DNA of 64,000 nt from CAZVGZ01 sp964627605 (lineage in GTDB: Bacteria; Latescibacterota; MWCZ01; CAZVGZ01): positions 106,252-170,251 of the forward strand of contig CAZVGZ010000002.1 in assembly GCA_964627605.1 (NCBI GenBank), read 5' to 3'. Below the pieces are notes generated by a model. It was not told where the DNA came from. It saw nothing but the letters and a program-made list of their open reading frames with translations, and made no database searches. Positions 16,028-25,095 of this stretch are shown here, piece after piece. The position numbers were made by a program, and so were the translations under genes. The stretch's first letter is position 1. Every line of letters starts with the position of its first letter.

Positions 16028-17515
16028 TTATGGCAACCACGCCAACGACGCCATCGGGGCCAACGCTCGCACGGACATTTCAGCAGCCGCCAGAAAAGCC
16101 CCAGGTGCTATCCCAACATAGATGACCGCTGCAGCCACCAACAGGAGCGGCAAATATGCCACCGGCGTCATCTTAAATGTGAGCGGCTTCGCGCGCCCTT
16201 CCATGTACATTCGAATTATGATTCTCAGATAGTAATATACAGCCATCGCACTATTAAGCGCAGCGAAGATCGCTAGATAGTATAGCCCGCCGGTGATCGC
16301 CGACTTGAACGCAAACAGCTTCCCAGCGAAACCCACCAACGGCGGCAACCCGGAGAGCGACAACAGAAACAGCGCGAGGAGACCCGCCAAAAGAGGATGA
16401 CTTCGAGCCAAACCCCGTATCTGATCCAGGTCCACCCGGTCCTCTTCATCGCCAGCGATAGCAGAGATCGCCGCGAATGCGCCGATGGTTCCCAAAACGT
16501 ATGCCACGAGATAGAACAGCGCCGAGTGGCCACCGACCGTCACTGAGGTCCCACCAGCCAGAGCCATCAAAATGAAACCCACATGGGCGATCGACGAGTA
16601 AGCCAGAACTCGCTTTACGTCGTGCTGAACAAGCGCGATCAGGTTACCGACGATCATGGTGATCGCCGCCATCCAAGGCCAAAGATCACCCCAAAGCGCG
16701 CCGTCGGTCGCAACAGCGGGATAGACGATTCTCAGCAGAACTACCACAGCAGCGGTCTTAGAAGCCGCAGCGAGGAAGCCGGTCGTCGGCGTCGGTGCCC
16801 CCTGGTAGACATCAGGAGTCCAAAGGTGGAACGGCACCGCCGAGATTTTGAACGCGATGCCAACTATCAGCAGGGCAACTCCCACCCGTACCATCGGCGA
16901 CACCGTAAAAGCCAACTCTGATCCCAACAGCACCGATCCGGTCTTGCCGTAGACCAGAGCCACACCATATAAGAAAAAGGCCGATGCGAAACCACCGAGA
17001 AGGAAATATTTTACCGCAGCCTCAGCGCTGTCAGAATGGGTCTTCCGAAAACCTATGAGCACGTACAGCGCCAGTGAGAGCGTCTCCAGCGAGGCGAAGA
17101 TGACGATCAGATGGTTGGACGAGACCATCATGAGCATCCCAAACGTGCTGAAAAGCAGCATCGCCTGAAACTCACCGATTGACAGGTCTCGCGCGGCCAG
17201 ATACCCCTCTGCCACCAGAACCGTCACAAGCGCAATCGCACAGATAAGCATCCCCGCAAAAACAGCCATACCGTCGATCAGAATCGCGTCGCCGAAAGCC
17301 GTGAAGGCAAACATCGTGGACGTCGCCGCAATCCCGGTCGGGGTCTGGTAAAACAGCGCGGTAGCCACAAGCAGCGCGGCGGCGCCGATCCATGTGGCGC
17401 AGACTCTACAGCTTGATGGATGGAACGCGTCCCATAGCAGCACCAGTATGGCCCCGCCCAAGACCACAAGATGCGGCAGTATGACCGCTATGTCATGTGT
17501 AGTTATACCGGTCAT
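16028..17515 (-). CDS. nuoN: NADH-quinone oxidoreductase subunit N
   Basis: Antiporter-like proton-pumping subunit in the membrane arm of complex I, 495 residues with about 14 helices. The Mrp-type signature is visible, including FKISAVPFHLWTPDVYQGAP (about residues 221-240) and SSIAHVGFILMAL (about 305-317). Its ATG overlaps the nuoM stop by four bases (ATGA), indicating translational coupling. It is the last gene of the operon, with a terminator behind it. Confidence 0.96.
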   Translation of the reverse strand: MTGITTHDIAVILPHLVVLGGAILVLLWDAFHPSSCRVCATWIGAAALLVATALFYQTPTGIAATSTMFAFTAFGDAILIDGMAVFAGMLICAIALVTVLVAEGYLAARDLSIGEFQAMLLFSTFGMLMMVSSNHLIVIFASLETLSLALYVLIGFRKTHSDSAEAAVKYFLLGGFASAFFLYGVALVYGKTGSVLLGSELAFTVSPMVRVGVALLIVGIAFKISAVPFHLWTPDVYQGAPTPTTGFLAAASKTAAVVVLLRIVYPAVATDGALWGDLWPWMAAITMIVGNLIALVQHDVKRVLAYSSIAHVGFILMALAGGTSVTVGGHSALFYLVAYVLGTIGAFAAISAIAGDEEDRVDLDQIRGLARSHPLLAGLLALFLLSLSGLPPLVGFAGKLFAFKSAITGGLYYLAIFAALNSAMAVYYYLRIIIRMYMEGRAKPLTFKMTPVAYLPLLLVAAAVIYVGIAPGAFLAAAEMSVRALAPMASLAWLP

Positions 17516-19050
17516 CGCCGTGGCTCCATTCTAGATTCTGCCAGGCGTGCATCGGTATCTAGAGCCTCTGTCTGAGCCGCGTTTACACCCTTGATTAGCT
17601 TCTCGGCTGAGCCTTCAACGACCCCGAGGAACGAAGACGGAAACAGTCCGATCCAGACGGTCATCACCACGATGGGCACCAAAGTCACCAGCTCCCTTAG
17701 GTTAAGATCGGGCCACGGCTGCCTCAAATCACCAGGTTCGGTCCCGTAGACCACCCGCTGATACATCCACAGCAGGTATACCGCCGCCAGAATCACCCCA
17801 GATGTGCCCACCACTGCAAACCATGGGTTCGATCCGGCAAACGCCCCGGCAAGCGCCAAAAACTCTCCTACAAAGCCGTTCAGCCCCGGCAAGCCCACGC
17901 TTGAGAGCGTGATTATCAGAAACAGCCCTGCATATACAGGCATTGTGTTGCCGATACCGCCAAGTTCGTCGAACCGCCGCGTGTGAGATCTCTCGTACAG
18001 CATCCCCACACACAAAAACAGCCCGCCGGTGCTCACACCGTGATTGACCATCTGTATGACACCGCCGGTTACGCCTTCCACGTTCAGCGCGAACATTCCA
18101 AGAATGATAAAACCCATATGGCTCACGCTGGAATACGCTACTAGCTTTTTGAAATCCTCTTGAACGAACGACACCAGAGCGCCGTAGATTATCCCAACCA
18201 CCGCAAGCGTCTGCATGTAGGGGGCGACAACTACGATCGCTTCTGGAAACAGCGGAAAGCAGAACCTGAGAATGGCGTATGAACCGGTCTTAAGCAGCAC
18301 CCCAGCAAGAATAACCGAGCCTGCGGTAGGTGCCTCGACATGCGCCAGCGGTAACCAGGTGTGGAACGGAAACAGCGGTACTTTTATCGCAAACGCCAAC
18401 AGGAACGCCAAACACAACCACAACTGCTGCGAAAGTGTGATTACCGAAATGTCGATCGCCGTCAGATCAAACGTCAGGCCCCCAGTAGCTGGTTGGCAGA
18501 GGAGCGCCAACGAGACCATCGAGACCAGCATTAGAACCGAGCCGACCATGGTATACAGAACAAAGATGACTGTCGCTTTAAGTTTCTGCTCGCCGCCCCA
18601 GATGCCGATGATGAAGTACATCGGCACGAGCATCGCTTCCCAAAAGACATAGAACAGAATCAGGTCGAGCGCCACGAAAACGCCCAACATCGCAGCCTGG
18701 AGCCATAGCAACGCCGCCATGAACCCAGCGACCTTTTCAGTTATCGAATTCCACGAGATCAGCACCGCCAGAGGCGTCAAAAAGGTCGTCAGCAAGATCA
18801 GGAAAACGCTCAAACCATCTACGCCGACATGATACGAAACACCCAACGCCGCGATCCACACGCAGTTCTCTTCGAGCTGCATCCCCGAGTTGCCGCTGTC
18901 ATACTGATTCCACAGCATTAGCGCCGCAAGGAACACCACAACAGACGCCACCAGCGCTGTCCATCTGACTATGCCTGGGCGGCTCCTTGGCAGCAGCCAC
19001 ACCACGCCACCAGCCACAGCCGACAGCAGTATCAGCCCTGAAATACTCAC
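17512..19050 (-). CDS. nuoM: NADH-quinone oxidoreductase subunit M
   Basis: Second antiporter-like subunit of the complex I membrane arm, 512 residues, about 14 helices. Signatures include FYVFWEAMLVPMYFIIGIWG (about residues 131-150), with the conserved membrane glutamate, KVPLFPFHTWLPLAHVEAPT and SVSHMGFIILGMF. It sits between nuoL (26 bases) and nuoN (four-base overlap). Confidence 0.97.
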   Translation of the reverse strand: MSISGLILLSAVAGGVVWLLPRSRPGIVRWTALVASVVVFLAALMLWNQYDSGNSGMQLEENCVWIAALGVSYHVGVDGLSVFLILLTTFLTPLAVLISWNSITEKVAGFMAALLWLQAAMLGVFVALDLILFYVFWEAMLVPMYFIIGIWGGEQKLKATVIFVLYTMVGSVLMLVSMVSLALLCQPATGGLTFDLTAIDISVITLSQQLWLCLAFLLAFAIKVPLFPFHTWLPLAHVEAPTAGSVILAGVLLKTGSYAILRFCFPLFPEAIVVVAPYMQTLAVVGIIYGALVSFVQEDFKKLVAYSSVSHMGFIILGMFALNVEGVTGGVIQMVNHGVSTGGLFLCVGMLYERSHTRRFDELGGIGNTMPVYAGLFLIITLSSVGLPGLNGFVGEFLALAGAFAGSNPWFAVVGTSGVILAAVYLLWMYQRVVYGTEPGDLRQPWPDLNLRELVTLVPIVVMTVWIGLFPSSFLGVVEGSAEKLIKGVNAAQTEALDTDARLAESRMEPRR

Positions 19051-19076
19051 CTGACGCGCCTCCGGTCAGCCACCAT

Positions 19077-20972
19077 CTAAAGCACCAACCACACGAGAAA
19101 TGCCGTTCCTACAACCAGTGCGAACGCGTAGCTCCCGGTCTTACCGGTCTGCCAGAAACTGAGGAAAAAGCCCACGCTCTTCCACAGAAGGCCGCCACCG
19201 AACACGACCAAACCGTTGTGTATTACCCAGTCGTCAAAGATTCGCCAACATTTTTGGGCCGACCATACAACTGGTCGGACTACAGCAGCGTTGTAGACCT
19301 CGTCCACATACCACTTGTCCCACAGCACTTTGGATATTCCAGCAGGCTGCTTAGACACCGTAGCCTCTATCGCCTCCGATGACGGGGCACCATACTTCTT
19401 CCACGCCAGCACCACGCCAGTTGCCACCATCGCGATGGAGATCGCCATCAGTATGGTCTCAACACTGGCTGAAGGATGCTCCAAACCGGTCCTTAACGGT
19501 GCGCTTTCTCCAATGAGATGGCTAAACCAGGTGGACATATGAAACGGAAGCTCTACGTAACCAGTGAGAATCGAACCCGCCGCCAAGATCATCAACGGAA
19601 TGGTCATTACCAGCCCAGGAACGTGAAGATCACCGGACTTCGCCATCTCAGAGCGCGGTTCACCGTGGAATGTCAGAAATACCAGTCGCCACGTATAGAA
19701 AGCCGTCATCCCAGCGCCAAGGACGCCCAACGCCCACGGGCCGTAATTCCCCGAGGCGAACGTCATCGCCAGAATGCCGTCTTTCGAGAAAAATCCGGCT
19801 GTAAACGGTATTCCAGACAGAGCTGCTGCGCCGATGACAAACGTCCAGTAGACCACAGGCAGTTTTTTGCGAAGACCACCCATCTTTGTGATGTCCTGCT
19901 CGTCGTGCAGCGCGTGGATGACCGCTCCCGCCCCTAGGAACAGAAGCGCTTTGAAAAATGCGTGGGTCACCAGGTGGAACAGCCCGAATGCGTAGGCACC
20001 AGCACCAACGGCGATGAACATGTATCCCAACTGGCTGATAGTCGAGTACGCCAAAACCTTCTTAATGTCGTTCTGTATCAGGCCGATAGTCGCAGCAAAG
20101 AACGCAGTGCCAGCGCCAATCCACACGACTGCGCTCGCAGAGATGGGTGCGATGTCGAACAGAAAAGCGTTTCGAGCGATCATGTACACGCCAGCGGTAA
20201 CCATCGTAGCTGCGTGGATCAGCGCACTTACCGGTGTTGGGCCTGCCATCGCGTCAGGAAGCCAGACAAACAGCGGGATCTGCGCCGATTTGCCGGTAGC
20301 GCCCAGAAGCAGAAGGAGAGTCACAGCGGTCGCCACCCCTGTCATCGCCTCTGACTGAGACATGACAGCCTGGAAATTGAGCGTACCGACAGTCGTCCAG
20401 ACCAGAAGTATGGCGATCAGGAATCCAAAGTCACCGATCCGGTTGACTACGAACGCTTTGCGCGCTGCCTCACGGGTGGTCGCACCCTCGAACGGCTTCT
20501 CAAACCAGAACCCAATGAGCAGGTACGAACATAGCCCGACGCCCTCCCAGCCCATGAACATGACGAGATAGTTGTCTCCCAAAACCAGGATCAACATCAT
20601 CGCCGCAAAAAGGTTCAGATAGGCGAAAAAACGGGAGTAGCGCGGGTCACCGTGCATGTAGCCGATGCTGTATACATGTATCAGAGAACCGACAAATGTG
20701 ACGACCATTAGCATGATCGCCGAGCACTCATCCACCAGGAAACCCATATCCACAGACAGCCGACCAGCAACCATCCACGAAAACAGCTTTGTGGTAATCG
20801 GCCCTTCGCCACCCACAACCGCCGAAAACGCTCCGACGCTGAGCGCAAACGCCCCAGCCATCGCCGCTACAGCAATCCAAGCGCTAGCAGCTTTGAGGCG
20901 CACCCCAAAAAGGATGTTTACCGCAAACCCGATGAGCGGTAGAACCGGTATCCATGCGATGCTGTTGTCCAC
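19077..20972 (-). CDS. nuoL: NADH-quinone oxidoreductase subunit L
   Basis: Distal antiporter-like subunit, 631 residues. The antiporter core is followed by the long C-terminal region forming the lateral helix along the membrane arm. Recognisable segments are GWEGVGLCSYLLIGFW (about residues 141-156), the LPDAMAGPTPVSALIHAAT stretch (about 238-256) and the Mrp-type STISQLGYMFIAVGAG. It follows nuoK by 15 bases. Confidence 0.97.
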   Translation of the reverse strand: MDNSIAWIPVLPLIGFAVNILFGVRLKAASAWIAVAAMAGAFALSVGAFSAVVGGEGPITTKLFSWMVAGRLSVDMGFLVDECSAIMLMVVTFVGSLIHVYSIGYMHGDPRYSRFFAYLNLFAAMMLILVLGDNYLVMFMGWEGVGLCSYLLIGFWFEKPFEGATTREAARKAFVVNRIGDFGFLIAILLVWTTVGTLNFQAVMSQSEAMTGVATAVTLLLLLGATGKSAQIPLFVWLPDAMAGPTPVSALIHAATMVTAGVYMIARNAFLFDIAPISASAVVWIGAGTAFFAATIGLIQNDIKKVLAYSTISQLGYMFIAVGAGAYAFGLFHLVTHAFFKALLFLGAGAVIHALHDEQDITKMGGLRKKLPVVYWTFVIGAAALSGIPFTAGFFSKDGILAMTFASGNYGPWALGVLGAGMTAFYTWRLVFLTFHGEPRSEMAKSGDLHVPGLVMTIPLMILAAGSILTGYVELPFHMSTWFSHLIGESAPLRTGLEHPSASVETILMAISIAMVATGVVLAWKKYGAPSSEAIEATVSKQPAGISKVLWDKWYVDEVYNAAVVRPVVWSAQKCWRIFDDWVIHNGLVVFGGGLLWKSVGFFLSFWQTGKTGSYAFALVVGTAFLVWLVL

Positions 20973-20987
20973 GAGTTCTTCCTGGAA

Positions 20988-21290
20988 TTACCAACGTAGA
21001 AGGTCTGTGTGGTCGGTGTCTAGAGTGTTTTTGACCCTGAACAAGACAACCATGAGCGCTAGCCCAACAGCCACCTCCGCCGCAGCGACGGTCATAACAA
21101 ACAGCACAAACGCCTGTCCAGCCAGATCGCCCCAGTTCCTGGCGAAAGCGACGAAAGCCAGATTGACCGCGTTGAGCATCAGCTCTATCGACATTAACAT
21201 AAAAATCGCGTTCCGACGGATAAGCACCCCGGCTGCGCCGATGACAAACAGCGCCGCGCTTAAGACCAGATACTGTTCGGTGGGGATCAT
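20988..21290 (-). CDS. nuoK: NADH-quinone oxidoreductase subunit K
   Basis: Small three-helix membrane subunit of 100 residues starting at ATG 21290 with GGAAAG upstream. A longer frame to 21428 would run through the end of nuoJ and is rejected. The conserved glutamates of the proton path lie in SIELMLNAVNL and the AAAEVAVGLAL segment. The start lies 13 bases after the nuoJ stop. Confidence 0.96.
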   Translation of the reverse strand: MIPTEQYLVLSAALFVIGAAGVLIRRNAIFMLMSIELMLNAVNLAFVAFARNWGDLAGQAFVLFVMTVAAAEVAVGLALMVVLFRVKNTLDTDHTDLLRW

Positions 21291-21303
21291 CCGGCTTTCC
21301 AGT

Positions 21304-21849
21304 TCACGCGTTCTGCTGTGGGGGGTTGGCTGGTGTATCGGCTGCAACATCCGCACCGCCGCTCTTTTTGCCCAGATAGGCAGCGCCGACAACGGCAACG
21401 AGCAGCAGGACCGAGAGTAGTTCGACAATCAACAACAGAGGCGGATCGGTAAAAAGTGCTGTAGAAAATGACTTCACAGGCTCAAGGCCGCCAGGTGCGC
21501 TGGGGTGGCGGAACGATTGTTCTACAGACGAGAGCGACATTATCCCCACGACACCAGTAAGCGCCAGACCGACATATGTTCGCCAGTTTTTCCACAGCTT
21601 TATGCCCGATTCGCGCTCCAGATTCAGAAGCATTATGACGAACAGGTAGAGCACCATAATCGCGCCAGCATAGACCAACACCTGGAAGACCCCCAAGAGC
21701 GGCGCGTCCAACACGACAAACAGCCCTGCGAGGCTTAGAAGAACACCGATTAGGTAGATCGCCGCATAGACCGGATGGCGGCTCAGTATCATCGCCAAAG
21801 CGCAGACAACACTGACAGTCCCAAGCCCATAAAAAGCTGCTGTTTCCAT
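21304..21849 (-). CDS. nuoJ: NADH-quinone oxidoreductase subunit J
   Basis: Membrane subunit of 181 residues with five helices. The characteristic LGVFQVLVYAGAIMVLYLFV segment (about residues 52-71) contains the pi-bulge helix typical of NuoJ. The C-terminal tail is short and polar. Placed between nuoI (seven-base gap) and nuoK as in most nuo operons. Confidence 0.96.
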   Translation of the reverse strand: METAAFYGLGTVSVVCALAMILSRHPVYAAIYLIGVLLSLAGLFVVLDAPLLGVFQVLVYAGAIMVLYLFVIMLLNLERESGIKLWKNWRTYVGLALTGVVGIMSLSSVEQSFRHPSAPGGLEPVKSFSTALFTDPPLLLIVELLSVLLLVAVVGAAYLGKKSGGADVAADTPANPPQQNA

Positions 21850-21856
21850 CGGTAGC

Positions 21857-22459
21857 CTAGTGCCCGCCCCCTGCGCTGGTGGTCCCGATCGCTGGGCTCA
21901 CAGGCGCTGGTTTCTGCCAACTCGTAAGATCGACTGGACGCCGCTGCTCATCACCCACACCAAAATCTTCACCGTCCAAGGTCTTCTCATCTTTTGTTTC
22001 ATCGTAGATCGACAACAACTTGTCCAAGCCGAACACCATATCCTCGCGGTTTCTGTCGACCATGTGATACAGTCTGGTCATTGATATGGCGTCTTTTGGG
22101 CACGCCTCCACACAGTATCCGCAGTAGATGCACTTTAGTTCGTCAATCTCAAATATCTTGGGGATTTTGTCTCGATCTTCCCAATCAACCTCGGTGGCTT
22201 TTATGGTTATGCAGTGCGCCGGACATGCCGACGCGCACATCTCGCACGCAACGCACTTGATCCTGTCAGACTCGCCTTTATTGAGCCTGTGGACGCCCCT
22301 ATAATTGGGCAGAAAATCACGTTCCTCTTCAGGATACTGTAGTGTGATCTTTTTGGAGAACATGTGGCGCAAGGTCAACTTCATTCCCGTCAAGATAGCC
22401 GGGAAATAAAATCGCTCCGCCAGAGTTAGCTTCTTTGATCTGCCGACGTTTATTGCCAC
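21857..22459 (-). CDS. nuoI: NADH-quinone oxidoreductase subunit I
   Basis: Peripheral-arm ferredoxin-like subunit carrying two [4Fe-4S] clusters close to the quinone site. Both binding motifs are intact: CVACEMCASACPAHC (about residues 69-83) and CIYCGYCVEACPKD (about 111-124). At 200 residues it is slightly longer than E. coli NuoI because of a polar C-terminal tail. It lies 26 bases after nuoH. Confidence 0.97.
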   Translation of the reverse strand: MAINVGRSKKLTLAERFYFPAILTGMKLTLRHMFSKKITLQYPEEERDFLPNYRGVHRLNKGESDRIKCVACEMCASACPAHCITIKATEVDWEDRDKIPKIFEIDELKCIYCGYCVEACPKDAISMTRLYHMVDRNREDMVFGLDKLLSIYDETKDEKTLDGEDFGVGDEQRRPVDLTSWQKPAPVSPAIGTTSAGGGH

Positions 22460-22485
22460 TTAATCCTCTACGCTTTTTGCTGACA

Positions 22486-23526
22486 TTACGCCGTCACCGC
22501 CAACCATACAGCGGTGATGAATACATTGGCGAGAGTCGCCGGGAGTAGCCTTTTCCAGCCGATCCGCATAAGCTGATCGTACTTGAATCGAGGCAGTGTC
22601 CACCTAACCCAGTTATATAGGAACATGAACGCCAAAGCTTTGAGGAAGAACACGCCGAATGAGAGTAAGGACACCCAGAGTGTCTTGGGAAGAAGCTCCA
22701 GACCAGGAAACTGCCATCCACCAAAAAACAGTATTACCGCAAGTGCTGACTGCAAGAACATATTGATGTATTCAGCCAGGAAAAAGATCGCGAATTTGAG
22801 CGAGCTGTATTCGGTGTGGTAGCCCCCGACCAGCTCCTGTTCAGCCTCAGGTAGATCGAAAGGTAGCCGGTTGGTCTCGGCAAACATCGCGATGATAAAT
22901 GTAATCGCCGCCAACGGCTGGCAGAATACATTCCATTTGGGAAGCACGCCAAACCAGTAACCGGTCTGTCCAGCTATTATGTCGCTCAAACTTAGCGACC
23001 CGGCGACAAGCACAATCGCAACCAGGCTCAGACCCAGCGACAGCTCGTAGCTGATCATCTGCGCCGAAGCTCGAAGGCCGCCCATGAGCGAGTATTTGTT
23101 GTTGGACGCCCAAGCTCCAAACACTATCCCGTATATACCGACTGAAGCCATCGCCAGAATGTAGAGCACACCGATGTTTAGATTCGCTATCTGAAACATC
23201 AACTGCTCACCAGCCCAGATAAACGGCCTGCCCAAAGGAACCACCGCGAAAGTTATCATAGCCGGAATCAGCACCATCAGCGGCGCCGAGACGAAGACTA
23301 CTTTATCCACGTTGGCTGGGATAATATCCTCTTTGAAAAAGAACTTGACACCGTCGGCCATAAACTGAAGCAGGCCACGGGGACCAACCCTGTTGGGGCC
23401 TATCCTATCCTGAATCCACGCCGAAATCTTCCGCTCCCAAAAACTACCGAGCCCGCCGATCATCAGCGAAAGGCCGACCATCACCAGCACCAAGGCAACT
23501 GAGACTATGAACTGTGCCTGCGACAT
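22486..23526 (-). CDS. nuoH: NADH-quinone oxidoreductase subunit H
   Basis: Membrane subunit at the junction with the peripheral arm, 346 residues, eight or nine helices. Family signatures include ERKISAWIQDRIGPNRVGPRG (split here: ERKISAWIQDR and IGPNRVGPRG, about residues 31-51) and the ETNRLPFDLPEAEQELVGGY loop (about 218-237), which lines the quinone chamber. The ATG directly abuts the nuoG stop codon. Confidence 0.97.
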   Translation of the reverse strand: MSQAQFIVSVALVLVMVGLSLMIGGLGSFWERKISAWIQDRIGPNRVGPRGLLQFMADGVKFFFKEDIIPANVDKVVFVSAPLMVLIPAMITFAVVPLGRPFIWAGEQLMFQIANLNIGVLYILAMASVGIYGIVFGAWASNNKYSLMGGLRASAQMISYELSLGLSLVAIVLVAGSLSLSDIIAGQTGYWFGVLPKWNVFCQPLAAITFIIAMFAETNRLPFDLPEAEQELVGGYHTEYSSLKFAIFFLAEYINMFLQSALAVILFFGGWQFPGLELLPKTLWVSLLSFGVFFLKALAFMFLYNWVRWTLPRFKYDQLMRIGWKRLLPATLANVFITAVWLAVTA

Positions 23527-25008
23527 CTAAAGAACCGCCTCTGGCTGCTGCGCCGTCTCAAGAGCCTGGGCCAGATCGCGGAGCGTTCGTTCGGCGGACC
23601 TGGTTCCTTCTGGTGCTATCACTGATGGGACATGCCCCTGCTCTAACCCCTGGTCGTTGGTAAAGCTGGCACGCTCTTCTGCCCAGTATCGCCCTGGCAG
23701 GAGCACGTCAGCCAACTGGGATATCGCCGATCGCTTCACGTCGATTACAACAAGTCTGCCCAACCGCTTCAACCTCTCCAGATCCTGCTCCGAGACGTTC
23801 TCCAAATTCCAGGATGTGTTCAGCACGACGGCACCGCTCGCCTGCCCGTCGGCTATAAGTTCTTCGAGTGTCCGCCCCAAAATCTCTTTGGCACCAGGTG
23901 TGTTTGGCGAGGTGTCACCAGGGATCGTGAACCCGCCAGGGAAGCTCTGTTCGGGCCACGAGTGGGCGTTGGGGATATACGCAAGTCGCTCAGAACCCAC
24001 CACGCTAGCCAACTCTCTAAGCGCCGTCAGCGCCTCGTTGGAGGTGTGTGTCGTAGCGATAAAGACCGCGTCATCTCCAGCATCTCTTATTATGTCAGAC
24101 GCTTTGGCCACCCCATCGTCCCACGAGAGTTCTCTTGACGATTCGTCGCCGCCGTCGGATGCGCCGACAAGCCTGTCATCGCTCCTGACAGTTTTATATA
24201 GCTCCCTCGCCTTGTCGCAGATAAAGCGGCCTTGAACCTTCATGTTCGGCTTGGGTCTGACGCGTTGAAGCTCGTTGTTCATCTGGTCTAGATGCGTGTT
24301 GCACCCTTTGCTGCATCCTGGGCAGGTGGATGGCGTGGAGCGCAAGTTCCAGACCCTGGCTTTGAATAGAAAATCCTCACTTAGAAGAGCGCCCACCGGG
24401 CAGAGGTTGACTATGTTGCCTGCCATGACGTTGTCGACGGGCATACCAGGGAAGATGTCGATCTCATTGCGGTTGCCGCGATTCATTATCGACAGCTCAC
24501 CGGTGCCTACGTAATCCCTCAAAAACCTCACACACCTGTCGCAGAGGATGCATCGGTTAGTATAGAGTCTGATTCCACTGCTCAACTCTTTGGTTGGAAG
24601 TGTCCGCTTAGCCTCGGTCATCCTACTGTGGGTGTGGCCGTGGGCGAAGGCGTAGTCCTGAAGCTTGCACTCGCCAGCCTGATCGCACACCGGACAGTCT
24701 GTGGGATGGTTTATCAGCAGAAATTCAAGAATATCCTGCCGCGCTTTCACCACATCGTCAGAATCGGTCTCGACGATCATCCCATCGCCTGCCGGAGTGC
24801 TGCACGCCGTCACCAACCCTTTCATCACATGACCGCCAGGTCCAGGCGCTTCACGGTAGACGAAACATATCCGGCAACTTGCCACCACCTCAAGATCGGG
24901 ATGATAGCAGTAGTGCGGCACATGCGATCCGACTTTGGCCGCAGCGCCAATAAGGTTCGTTCCGTCGGGGACGGTGATTTCCGTTCCATTTACTGTGAGT
25001 GTTGGCAT
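23527..25008 (-). CDS. nuoG: NADH-quinone oxidoreductase subunit G (short form)
   Basis: Iron-sulfur subunit of the peripheral arm, 493 residues, much shorter than the roughly 900-residue E. coli protein. The N-terminal [2Fe-2S] domain (CYHPDL...CRICFV, about residues 34-50), the H-x3-C-x2-C-x5-C cluster site (HPTDCPVCDQAGEC, about 99-112) and the [4Fe-4S] ligands CILCDRC and CPVGAL are all present. A CPGCSKGC motif follows near 229-236. The molybdopterin-type domain is reduced to a Rossmann-like remnant. There are 87 bases between nuoF and this gene. Confidence 0.95.
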   Translation of the reverse strand: MPTLTVNGTEITVPDGTNLIGAAAKVGSHVPHYCYHPDLEVVASCRICFVYREAPGPGGHVMKGLVTACSTPAGDGMIVETDSDDVVKARQDILEFLLINHPTDCPVCDQAGECKLQDYAFAHGHTHSRMTEAKRTLPTKELSSGIRLYTNRCILCDRCVRFLRDYVGTGELSIMNRGNRNEIDIFPGMPVDNVMAGNIVNLCPVGALLSEDFLFKARVWNLRSTPSTCPGCSKGCNTHLDQMNNELQRVRPKPNMKVQGRFICDKARELYKTVRSDDRLVGASDGGDESSRELSWDDGVAKASDIIRDAGDDAVFIATTHTSNEALTALRELASVVGSERLAYIPNAHSWPEQSFPGGFTIPGDTSPNTPGAKEILGRTLEELIADGQASGAVVLNTSWNLENVSEQDLERLKRLGRLVVIDVKRSAISQLADVLLPGRYWAEERASFTNDQGLEQGHVPSVIAPEGTRSAERTLRDLAQALETAQQPEAVL

Positions 25009-25095
25009 TAGAACGGATATCCGGCGTCTGTGTCAGTCATGTCTGCTTCGGTCACAGATTTAGTATCAGGGAATTTCTGTGGGGCGCGAGCGTCG